A stretch of DNA of 11,017 nt from contig JAHRAM010000077.1 of assembly GCA_020027305.1 (NCBI GenBank), positions 1 to 11,017 of the forward strand. Reading direction: 5' to 3'. Each line of letters begins with the position of its first letter. Positions within the stretch are counted from its first letter, which is position 1. This stretch comes from Acidimicrobiia bacterium (GTDB lineage Bacteria > Actinomycetota > Acidimicrobiia > Acidimicrobiales > Hopanoidiivorantaceae). The position numbers and the translations under genes were made by a program. Of this stretch, positions 5,517 through 10,904 are shown piece by piece. The notes beneath the pieces are model-generated. The model did no database searches. It had not been told where the DNA came from and was given only the letters and a program-made list of their open reading frames with translations.

Positions 5517-6308
5517 ACCCCATCAAACCAACAATCTACCCATCCCAATAACAGACATGATGGCAGGTCGCCCGCCGACCTCCGCCCGATTTCGTTTGAG
5601 CGCGATTTCACACAGATGGCGCCTGGCTCAGTGCTTGTTTCATTTGGCAAGACCCGAGTTTTGTGTACCGCATCGGTTGAAGATGATATTCCTCGCTGGC
5701 TTCGCGACCAGCAACAAGGATGGGTGACTGCAGAATATAGCCTCTTGCCTGGCTCAAGCCCAACCCGAGTCAGGCGAGAGGCAGATGCCGGCAGGTTCAC
5801 TGGGCGCACGATGGAAATCCAGCGCCTGATTTCCCGCTCGCTCCGTGCCGTTGTTGACCTGCCCGCGCTAGGGGAGCGAAAGGTTACTCTTGATTGCGAT
5901 GTGCTTCAGGCAGATGGTGGAACCAGAACCGCTGCCATATCTGGAGCCTATGTTGCCCTTCACGATGCTTTTGAGAGGCTGAAGCTAGAGCGGAAACTCA
6001 AGGCAAACCCAATCACCTCAGAGGTCGCGGCGGTTTCAGTGGGGATGGTTTCACTCAACATTAACAACACGTCCAAAAACACCCCACTGCTAGACCTTGA
6101 CTACCATGAAGATTCTCGTGCCGAAGTTGATATGAACGTGGTGATGAACGGCGAAGGAAATTTCCTAGAAGTTCAAGGCACAGCTGAGGGGCAGGCTTTT
6201 TCGGCGAGCGAGCTAAATGATATGTTAGAGCTTGCCAGAGGTGGAATCCAACAAATCATTTCTGCCCAAAAGGAGCTAACTTCAACCCCGCTCCCCAAAC
6301 GCGATTAG
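5511..6308 (+). CDS. rph: Ribonuclease PH
   Basis: A phosphorolytic 3'-to-5' exoribonuclease that trims tRNA 3' ends, releasing nucleoside diphosphates; the family forms a hexameric ring in the cytosol. The 265-aa protein has the full signature: RHDGRSPADLRP (15-26), GSVLVSFGKTRVLCTASVE, GWVTAEYSLLPGS, the basic RNA/phosphate segment GRTMEIQRLISRSLR (98-112), DCDVLQADGGTRT (128-140), the acidic catalytic run LDLDYHEDSRAEVDMNVV (D195, D197, D201, D207) and EVQGTAEG. The first 14 residues are extra, Asn/Pro/Ser/Thr-rich, and continue the A/C-rich leader, as if the start had moved into it. No internal ATG gives a better start. It is preceded by a duplicated start region with a mini reading frame. 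rdgB follows after 40 bp, as in M. tuberculosis Rv1340-Rv1341. Confidence 0.96.
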   Translation: MNTPSNQQSTHPNNRHDGRSPADLRPISFERDFTQMAPGSVLVSFGKTRVLCTASVEDDIPRWLRDQQQGWVTAEYSLLPGSSPTRVRREADAGRFTGRTMEIQRLISRSLRAVVDLPALGERKVTLDCDVLQADGGTRTAAISGAYVALHDAFERLKLERKLKANPITSEVAAVSVGMVSLNINNTSKNTPLLDLDYHEDSRAEVDMNVVMNGEGNFLEVQGTAEGQAFSASELNDMLELARGGIQQIISAQKELTSTPLPKRD

Positions 6309-6352
6309 CGGAACTGGCGGAACGAACAAAATCAGCAAAACTAGCAGAATGC
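6308..6352 (+). repeat. 9-bp imperfect repeats forming the rph-rdgB spacer
   Basis: The spacer divides into five 9-bp units: gcggaactg, gcggaacga, acaaaatca, gcaaaacta and gcagaatgc. They begin at the last base of the rph stop codon, and the fifth contains the rdgB ATG (6349). The units are diverged, so this is weaker than the other arrays, but the 9-bp register is constant. Confidence 0.6.
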
Positions 6353-6975
6353 CAAAAGTAATATCTGCCACAGCCAACCCCGATAAGCTCCGTGAGATTT
6401 CTGCGATATTCAAATCCCTTTGGGGCGAGCCAGTGGAAATCATTGCCCGCCCACGCGAGCTGCCAGAAACCATTGAAGACGGCGAGACCCTAGAAGAAAA
6501 CGCCCGCCTCAAGGCAAAAGATGTTTTTGATTCTATATCTGGTGGCGAGCTAGATACCCTTGATGAGCCAACTTTCATAATCGCTGACGACACGGGGCTA
6601 TCAGTGGATGCCCTCAATGGAGCGCCAGGCGTTCGCTCCGCTAGGTTCGCTGGCGAAAATGCCACCTACGCCGACAATGTGGCAAAACTGCTTGCCGAGC
6701 TTGGCGATGAAGTGAACCGAGCAGCACACTTTTCAACTGTCATCGTGGCGCTATTTTTAGATGGGCTAGAACTGGTGACTGGCGGAAGCATTGAAGGAAA
6801 AATCCTGACCGAGCCACGAGGCAATGGGGGGTTCGGTTACGACTGCATTTTTGAGCCAACCGAGGGAGGCGGAAAAACATTTGCCGAAATGACGGCGGCA
6901 GAAAAAGATAACTTGAGCCACCGAGCCCGTGCCATTAATTCCTTGCGCGAAATTTTAGAGCAGTTCAAAGACTGA
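6349..6975 (+). CDS. rdgB: RdgB/HAM1-type XTP/dITP diphosphatase
   Basis: A house-cleaning pyrophosphatase that hydrolyses non-canonical purine nucleoside triphosphates (XTP, dITP, ITP) to monophosphates, keeping them out of DNA and RNA. The 208-aa protein is of normal length. Motifs in order: SATANPDKLREI (6-17, with the T-x-N-x-x-K nucleotide site), ETIEDGETLEENARLKA, IADDTGLSVDALNGAPG (78-94, catalytic D81), GNGGFGYDCIF (158-168) and SHRARA (190-195). The ATG at 6349 places the beta-strand start exactly where the family has it. There is no Shine-Dalgarno; the gene lies 40 bp behind rph and is likely co-transcribed. A slightly long loop (SGGELDTLDEP) precedes the catalytic motif, but there is no large insert, unlike several neighbours. 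Confidence 0.95.
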   Translation: MPKVISATANPDKLREISAIFKSLWGEPVEIIARPRELPETIEDGETLEENARLKAKDVFDSISGGELDTLDEPTFIIADDTGLSVDALNGAPGVRSARFAGENATYADNVAKLLAELGDEVNRAAHFSTVIVALFLDGLELVTGGSIEGKILTEPRGNGGFGYDCIFEPTEGGGKTFAEMTAAEKDNLSHRARAINSLREILEQFKD

Positions 6976-7010
6976 GATTGGGATGGCGGGCTGAAACATT
7001 TCGGCGCAGT

Positions 7011-7095
7011 GTATAGTAATTGGCAGCGCATAGCGATTAGTAACGCATAGCGATTAGCGCAGCATAGCAATTAGTAACGCATAGCGATTAGCAGT
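7011..7095. repeat. 17-bp tandem array between rdgB and tRNA-Leu
   Basis: Units of gcatagcgattagtaac start at exact 17-bp steps, 7011, 7028, 7045, 7062 and 7079. The first is diverged (gtatagtaattggcagc) and the others differ at one to four positions. The array begins 36 bp after the rdgB stop and ends 23 bp from the 3' end of the tRNA gene, so transcripts from both sides may run into it. No hairpin-plus-T terminator was recognised here. Confidence 0.88.
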
Positions 7096-7117
7096 CGATG
7101 TGTGAGGCAATAGTGGC

Positions 7118-7206
7118 TGGTGCGTCAGGTGGGACTTGAACCCACACGAGCTAAAAGCTCACAGGGACCTAAACCCTGCGCGTCTGCCAAATTCCGCCAC
7201 TGACGC
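7118..7206 (-). tRNA. tRNA-Leu (anticodon UAG)
   Basis: The minus strand folds as a class II tRNA. A 7-bp acceptor stem (GCGTCAG with CTGACGC) is followed by a D arm with TGGCGGAATTTGGCAGACGC. The anticodon stem CAGGG/CCCTG encloses the loop TTTAGGT, giving anticodon UAG (plus-strand cta at 7169-7171). A long variable arm has stem GAGC/GCTC, and the T arm is GTGGG-TTCAAGT-CCCAC. Discriminator A and the 3' CCA are encoded (CTGACGCACCA). The long variable arm and the anticodon fit leucine, reading CUN codons. Confidence 0.97.
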
Positions 7207-7239
7207 TGGCTCGCATTTTTTGCCACTGCCTCTATTTAT

Positions 7240-7263
7240 ATTTATATTTATGTAAATATAAAT
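7240..7263. repeat. Perfect AT-only inverted repeat upstream of tRNA-Leu
   Basis: Arms atttatattta (7240-7250) and taaatataaat (7253-7263) are perfectly complementary around a 2-nt centre. The element lies 34-57 bp upstream of the tRNA 5' end on the minus strand, where a promoter would be expected. Several TATAAA-like words overlap it, so the -10 cannot be fixed. Confidence 0.6.
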
Positions 7264-7267
7264 TAAC

Positions 7268-7285
7268 TCTCATTCCAAAATGAGA
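7268..7285 (-). terminator. Small hairpin followed by a T/A-rich stretch on the minus strand
   Basis: tctcatt (7268-7274) and aatgaga (7279-7285) form a 7-bp stem with a 4-nt loop (ccaa). Read leftward it is followed by a T/A-rich stretch, so it could stop leftward transcription before the tRNA-Leu gene. The stem is only moderately stable and no gene upstream on that strand is certain. Confidence 0.25.
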
Positions 7286-7446
7286 CTACATGGCCAAAGT
7301 GCGACTTATAAGGCACATATTTAACTCTATTAAATTTTTTGCTATCCCAGTGGAAACTTTTTTATAGCAATCTTGTATGAAGGAATTTTTTAGATAGTTT
7401 TGACTTGGAAAAATTATTATTTCGATTCAAAAAATCCCGATAACCT

Positions 7447-7509
7447 TAACAATAATTATTGTTATAATAATTACTATTATAATAATTATTATAATAATAA
7501 TTATTATTA
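7447..7509. repeat. Cluster of three perfect AT palindromes
   Basis: Perfect palindromes occupy 7447-7464 (18 bp, taacaataattattgtta), 7475-7496 (22 bp) and 7492-7509 (18 bp), the last two overlapping. The sequence is essentially taa/tta trinucleotide words, so much of the symmetry could come from a microsatellite. It could extrude as a cruciform or act as an unwinding element. No DnaA box was seen nearby. Confidence 0.75.
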
Positions 7510-7524
7510 ACGTTAGCCCTTGGT

Positions 7525-7728
7525 TGTTTAGCTGGTTATTTCAATAGCTGCTTCACTAGTGGTTTTACTAGTTATTTCAATAGTTACTTCACCAGTCGTT
7601 TCACTAGCTATTTCGCCACTTATTTCACTAGTTACTTCACCAGTCTTTTCAATAGTTACTTCGCCACTTATTTCACTAGTTACTTCACCAGTTATTTCAA
7701 TAGTTACTTCGCCAGCCGTTTCACTTTC
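7525..7728. repeat. 12-bp minisatellite, about 17 units
   Basis: Seventeen 12-bp units of consensus tatttcactagt run without a register break from 7525 to 7728; the first and last are most diverged. tacttcaccagt appears three times exactly, and tatttcactagt and tatttcaatagt recur. A higher-order pattern repeats the four units starting at 7609 at 7657. With a 12-bp unit both strands stay open: the minus strand reads as GEVT/SEIS-type tetrapeptides from a TTG start (7779) and the plus strand as a hydrophobic frame. No Shine-Dalgarno or conserved domain supports either, so I treat it as non-coding or a decayed repeat protein. Confidence 0.85.
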
Positions 7729-7874
7729 TGCCCACCCTTTGATATTTATTTGAGCTTGACTCAAACCACCTACAATCAAGAAATTGACATCAGGTAAAAT
7801 TGAATTAAAATCTGTAGGGTAGAGTGTTTGGGTAAGAATATTTGCTTAGATGAAAAAGATACAATCAAGCGAAA

Positions 7875-7952
7875 ATGCTTGGTTTAATGAAAATGAATGA
7901 TTTATTAAAAATGGATGATCGAGAGTTGAATTGTCATATTCTTTTAGATTGA
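7875..7952 (+). CDS. Possible 25-aa small protein
   Basis: ATG at 7875 opens a 25-codon frame ending at TGA 7950-7952, 12 bp before the zinc-ribbon gene. The peptide ends DLLKMDDRELNCHILLD, an amphipathic, charged composition that looks more protein-like than the surrounding AT-rich filler. There is no Shine-Dalgarno, and in-frame ATGs at 7887, 7893 and 7911 make the start ambiguous. It may be a leader peptide for the next gene or simply chance. Confidence 0.2.
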   Translation: MLGLMKMNDLLKMDDRELNCHILLD

Positions 7953-7964
7953 GTTTTTTATATT

Positions 7965-8225
7965 ATGGCCTTTGAGATTTTGAAAATAGTGTTGGCTGTC
8001 TTGGGCGGTCTAGCACTTGTTTATATAGGGCTTAGGGTGCTACGATTTGTAGGGCAGAAACCACCCGACCCTCCGCCCCCAGGCAGCCTTAGAAAAGTAA
8101 AACTAAAATATCTTTGCACTATATGTTCAACCGAGCTAGAAGTAAAGATGGCTCCAGTGGAAGACCCTGACCCCCCCAAGCATTGTGGCGAAGAGATGAA
8201 CCTACAGGCGCCGATTGACGACTAG
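7965..8225 (+). CDS. Small membrane-anchored zinc-ribbon protein
   Basis: An 86-aa protein of unknown function. One hydrophobic segment (about residues 5-29) is followed by a Pro-rich linker (QKPPDPPPPG, 31-40) and a compact metal-binding-like domain with C51-x-x-C54 and H73-C74 (YLCTICSTE ... PPKHCGEEM). The knuckle resembles FmdB-like or short zinc-ribbon proteins, but the second half has HC rather than CxxC, so the ligand set is uncertain. The cytoplasmic domain probably follows the membrane anchor. The ATG is the only reasonable start; TAGATT at 7945-7950 could be a -10, giving a leader of only a few nucleotides. From memory, similar small proteins with C-x-x-C and PP-x-HC-x-EEM occur in actinobacteria. 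It stands alone between repeat-rich regions, so context does not suggest a role. Confidence 0.75.
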   Translation: MAFEILKIVLAVLGGLALVYIGLRVLRFVGQKPPDPPPPGSLRKVKLKYLCTICSTELEVKMAPVEDPDPPKHCGEEMNLQAPIDD

Positions 8226-8280
8226 ATTGTTGGTGGGAAAATTTCGCTTTTAGAGCAATCAATTGTTTTAATATATGGAA

Positions 8281-8419
8281 CGTCTAAAAGATTGCGGGTA
8301 AAGATAACGTCTAAAAGATTACTGCGTAAAGATTATGGCGTAAAGATTACTGCGTAAAGATTGGATCTAAAAGATAGTAGCGTAAAGATTACATCTAAAA
8401 GATTACTGCGTAAAGATAG
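8281..8419. repeat. 14-bp tandem array, ten units
   Basis: Ten units alternate between two variants, ctgcgtaaagatta and catctaaaagatta, starting at 8281, 8295, 8308, 8322, 8336, 8350, 8364, 8378, 8392 and 8406. All are 14 bp except the second (13 bp). The shared core is taaagatta or taaaagatta. The array is non-coding, and its unit does not occur elsewhere in the window. Confidence 0.9.
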
Positions 8420-8493
8420 CAGAATTCAAAATGCCAGTAGTAAACAATAAATTGTGATTAATAGCCTGCTTGATAAAAATTCTAAAATAAGCA

Positions 8494-8504
8494 TAAAGTA
8501 TTAT
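8494..8504 (+). promoter_or_regulatory. Candidate -10 region for acs
   Basis: TATTAT (8499-8504) is the best -10 word in the acs upstream region; TAAAGT (8494-8499) pairs with TTGATA (8470-8475) at 18 bp as an alternative. Either would give a leader of roughly 230 nt that runs through the 15-bp array. Prediction only. Confidence 0.25.
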
Positions 8505-8579
8505 ATTCACTGATGAGCCATATTTATTGTAGCCACCATATTAACCAACAAGCCACATTCACAAATAAACAAGAAACCA

Positions 8580-8760
8580 TCCAACAACAAACTATCTAAC
8601 AAGAAATTCACCCAGCAACATATCACCCAGCGATAACTCATCCCCTAATAATTGGCCTAACAACACACCACCCAACAACACACCACCCAACAACAAACCG
8701 CCTAACAACAAACCATCCAGCAACACACCACCTAACAACATGCCATCCAGCGATAACTCA
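8580..8760 (+). repeat. 15-bp array containing the acs start codon
   Basis: About twelve units of consensus cctaacaacacacca run from 8580 to 8760; all are 15 bp except the unit at 8595-8610 (16 bp). The unit at 8731-8745 reads cctaacaacatgcca and supplies the acs ATG (8740). The next unit (8746-8760) encodes the N-terminal residues SSDNS. The unit at 8626-8640 matches 8746-8760 at 14 of 15 bases, eight units apart, suggesting block duplication. Upstream units are in frame with acs, without a stop back to 8566, reading as PNNTP-like pentapeptides but with no earlier ATG, GTG or TTG in that frame. Confidence 0.92.
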
Positions 8761-10857
8761 TCCACTGAAAACCAAGCCACAATAGCTGACATATATGATG
8801 AGCAGCGGGTGTTTCCGCCTCCGCCTGCCTCTGCTGGATTTTCCCCTGCCGACCGAGCGCTCTATGAAAAAGCCGACACCGATTTTGAAACATTCTGGGC
8901 GACCCAAGCAAGAGAGCTACTATCGTGGAATACCGACTTCACGAAAACGCTAGAGTGGGAACTTCCATTTGCCAAGTGGTTTTCAGACGGCACGCTCAAT
9001 GTTTCTTACAACTGCCTTGACCGACATGTGAAAGCAGGGCTGGGCGACAGGGTGGCATATTTTTTTGAGGGCGAGCCGGGCGACACACAGACCATAACTT
9101 ATGCCGAGTTGCTTGCCAAGGTTGAGCGATTTGCTAATGTCTTGAAAGCAGAGGGGCTAGTGGCAGGCGACCGAGTGGCTATATATATGCCAATGATTCC
9201 TGAGTTGCCAGTGGCGATGTTGGCGTGTGCCAGAATCGGCGTGGCGCACTCTGTGATATTTGGTGGATTTTCACCAGACGCCATAATGACCCGCTGTGAA
9301 GACGCCGAGGCAAAGGTGTTGATAACCGCAGATGCTGGTTGGCGGCGAGGGCAGGTTTCCCCCCTTAAGCCCAAAGTTGATGAGGCGCTGGCAGCGGGAG
9401 CCAAATCGGTGAAAACCGTGTTTGTGGTGAACCGCTGCGATTCAGAAGTGGCGATGGTGGAAGGAAGGGATATCTGGTGGCACGATGCCATAGCGGCAGT
9501 TGAAGAAGCAGGCAATACAAAATGTTCGCCCGAGCCGATGTCTGCTGAGCAATTGCTATTTCTGCTCTACACCTCTGGCACGACCGCCAAGCCAAAAGGC
9601 ATAATGCATACCACGGCAGGCTACCTAACACAAGTTGCCCTCACACACAAGGTGGCTTTTGACCTCCGCCCTGAAACAGATGTTTATTGGTGCGCAGCAG
9701 ATATAGGCTGGGTAACAGGACATAGCTACATCGTTTATGGGCCGCTTGCCAACGGAGCCACATCCATTCTCTATGAAGGAACCCCAGATACGCCCAGACA
9801 AGAATTGAGACAAGAATTAAGGGAGGGGTTGCGGGCAACTCCAAATCCTTCAAACTCACCAGGCCTAGATTCCGAAATCACAAACCCTGCCGAATGGAAA
9901 AAAGATCGTTGGTGGGATATCGTCTCACGTTACAAAGTCACGCAGTTATATGCTGCCCCGACCGCCATCCGCACATTTATGAAGTGGGGGGCAGACCTGC
10001 CAAAAGCACACGACCTTTCATCGCTAAGGGTTATCGGAAGTGTGGGCGAGCCAATCAACCCAGAGGCATGGATGTGGTACCACGAACACATCGGCAACAA
10101 AAAATGCCCCATAATAGACACGTGGTGGCAAACCGAAACAGGCGCAATGATGATAACCCCGCTACCAGGCGTGACCACTACAAAACCTGGTTCTGCCTGT
10201 GGCACTATACCTGGCATCTTTGCTGAGGTGGTTGATGAGGCAGGCAAAAAAGTTGAGCAGGGCGGAGGCTATTTGACAATCACTCATCCGTGGCCGTCAA
10301 TGCTTCGTGGCATTTGGGGTGACCCCGAACGATACAAAGAAACCTATTGGTCGCGTTTTGCGGGGCGGTATTTCGCGGGCGATGGAGCAAAGATTGATGG
10401 CGATGGATACCTCTGGCTTTTGGGGCGAGTTGATGATGTGATGAATATTTCGGGGCATCGGATTTCTACCACCGAAGTTGAGTCGGCATTAGTAGACCAT
10501 GAAGCAGTTGCTGAAGCAGCAGTGGTGGGGGCAAAAGACGATGTGACCGGCCAAGCCATAATCGGCTATGTCATTTTGCGAGAAGGGTTTGAGGCACTAG
10601 CTAGTGATGAAAAAGCAACCGCCGAACTAGGAAACGACATTCGCACAAAAGTGGCACAAAAGCTAGGCGCCATTGCCCGACCAAAAGCTGTGGTAATAGT
10701 TCCCGACCTGCCAAAAACAAGGAGCGGAAAGATAATGAGGCGCCTACTAAAAGATGTCGTTGAAGGGCGTGAGCTGGGCGACACCACAACCCTTGCCGAT
10801 TCAGCAGTGGTCGCTGAAATCCAATCTAAAAAAGCCACCTCTAGTGATGATGACTAA
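8740..10857 (+). CDS. acs: Acetyl-CoA synthetase (AMP-forming acetate-CoA ligase)
   Basis: This cytosolic enzyme activates acetate to acetyl-CoA through acetyl-AMP. Motifs in order: the N-terminal Acs domain (FETFWATQARELLSW, LNVSYNCLDRHV), the ATP loop YTSGTTAKPKG (277-287), WVTGHSYIVYGPL, GSVGEPINPEAW, DTWWQTETG (460-468, with W463 closing the acetate pocket), YFAGDGAK, the hinge region GRVDDVMNISGHR (562-574) and PKTRSGKIMRR with K664, the lysine acetylated in related enzymes to switch off activity. TTAKPKG and PGVTTTKPGSA fit the actinobacterial branch. At 705 aa it is slightly long owing to an insert at about 353-388 between EGTPDTP and DRWWDIV, starting with a duplicated RQEL motif. The ATG at 8740 lies inside a 15-bp array and has no Shine-Dalgarno; the first 11 residues are repeat-derived. 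Confidence 0.97.
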   Translation: MPSSDNSSTENQATIADIYDEQRVFPPPPASAGFSPADRALYEKADTDFETFWATQARELLSWNTDFTKTLEWELPFAKWFSDGTLNVSYNCLDRHVKAGLGDRVAYFFEGEPGDTQTITYAELLAKVERFANVLKAEGLVAGDRVAIYMPMIPELPVAMLACARIGVAHSVIFGGFSPDAIMTRCEDAEAKVLITADAGWRRGQVSPLKPKVDEALAAGAKSVKTVFVVNRCDSEVAMVEGRDIWWHDAIAAVEEAGNTKCSPEPMSAEQLLFLLYTSGTTAKPKGIMHTTAGYLTQVALTHKVAFDLRPETDVYWCAADIGWVTGHSYIVYGPLANGATSILYEGTPDTPRQELRQELREGLRATPNPSNSPGLDSEITNPAEWKKDRWWDIVSRYKVTQLYAAPTAIRTFMKWGADLPKAHDLSSLRVIGSVGEPINPEAWMWYHEHIGNKKCPIIDTWWQTETGAMMITPLPGVTTTKPGSACGTIPGIFAEVVDEAGKKVEQGGGYLTITHPWPSMLRGIWGDPERYKETYWSRFAGRYFAGDGAKIDGDGYLWLLGRVDDVMNISGHRISTTEVESALVDHEAVAEAAVVGAKDDVTGQAIIGYVILREGFEALASDEKATAELGNDIRTKVAQKLGAIARPKAVVIVPDLPKTRSGKIMRRLLKDVVEGRELGDTTTLADSAVVAEIQSKKATSSDDD
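9796..9819 (+). repeat. 12-bp tandem duplication inside acs
   Basis: agacaagaattg (9796-9807) is followed by agacaagaatta (9808-9819), encoding RQEL twice in frame. It opens a roughly 33-residue low-complexity insert between two conserved Acs segments that are almost contiguous in the mycobacterial enzyme (recalled alignment). Confidence 0.8.
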
Positions 10858-10874
10858 TGATAACGATGACTAAT
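10849..10874 (+). repeat. 16-bp duplication across the acs stop codon
   Basis: gatgactaat at 10849-10858, which holds the acs TAA, recurs at 10865-10874, separated by gataac. The word ctagtg also flanks the pair (10841 and 10875). It is short and may be chance, but it matches the local-duplication pattern seen elsewhere in the window. Confidence 0.5.
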
Positions 10875-10904
10875 CTAGTGGAGATTTCAAAATAGGGGGG
10901 CAGA

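Larger units (their letters stand above)
7207..7964. other. Long repeat-rich region between tRNA-Leu and the zinc-ribbon gene
   Basis: This 758-bp stretch holds the likely tRNA promoter side with an AT inverted repeat (7240-7263), a small hairpin (7268-7285), a cluster of AT palindromes (7447-7509) and a 12-bp minisatellite (7525-7728). A 7-bp inverted repeat (ttgctat at 7339-7345, atagcaa at 7364-7370) is also present, without a T-run in either useful direction. A possible 25-codon reading frame sits at 7875-7952. Nothing else in it resembles a known gene. Confidence 0.65.
8226..8739. other. Repeat-filled region before acs
   Basis: This 514-bp spacer holds a 14-bp array (8281-8419) and a 15-bp array (8580-8760) that enters the acs gene. 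About 160 bp of AT-rich sequence between them contains possible promoter words: TATTAT at 8499-8504 (5 of 6 to a -10) and TTGATA at 8470-8475 (5 of 6 to a -35, but badly spaced for that -10). A single TGTGA half-site at 8453 has no partner and is not called a CRP site. Confidence 0.65.

Noticed and set aside
7339..7370. Intrinsic terminator from the ttgctat/atagcaa inverted repeat
   Set aside because: The stem is 7 bp with an 18-nt loop, and no T-run follows on either strand in the direction that would end a known transcript.
7447..7509. Replication origin
   Set aside because: It is AT-rich and palindromic, but no DnaA-box words (TTATCCACA-like) and no dnaA, dnaN or parAB genes are nearby.
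7528..7779. 83-aa Thr/Glu repeat protein as a firm gene
   Set aside because: It has a TTG start, no Shine-Dalgarno and no domain; the 12-bp unit keeps frames open on both strands. Kept only as a finding.
8281..8419. CRISPR array
   Set aside because: Units of 14 bp are contiguous, with no unique spacers, and no cas gene is present. The same applies to the other arrays.
8453..8470. CRP-type site upstream of acs
   Set aside because: A TGTGA half-site is present but the expected TCACA half at the correct spacing is missing.
8592..8792. Minus-strand frame reading as GVLLG repeats
   Set aside because: A 15-bp unit keeps several frames open by arithmetic; this one runs antisense into the acs start and has no independent support.
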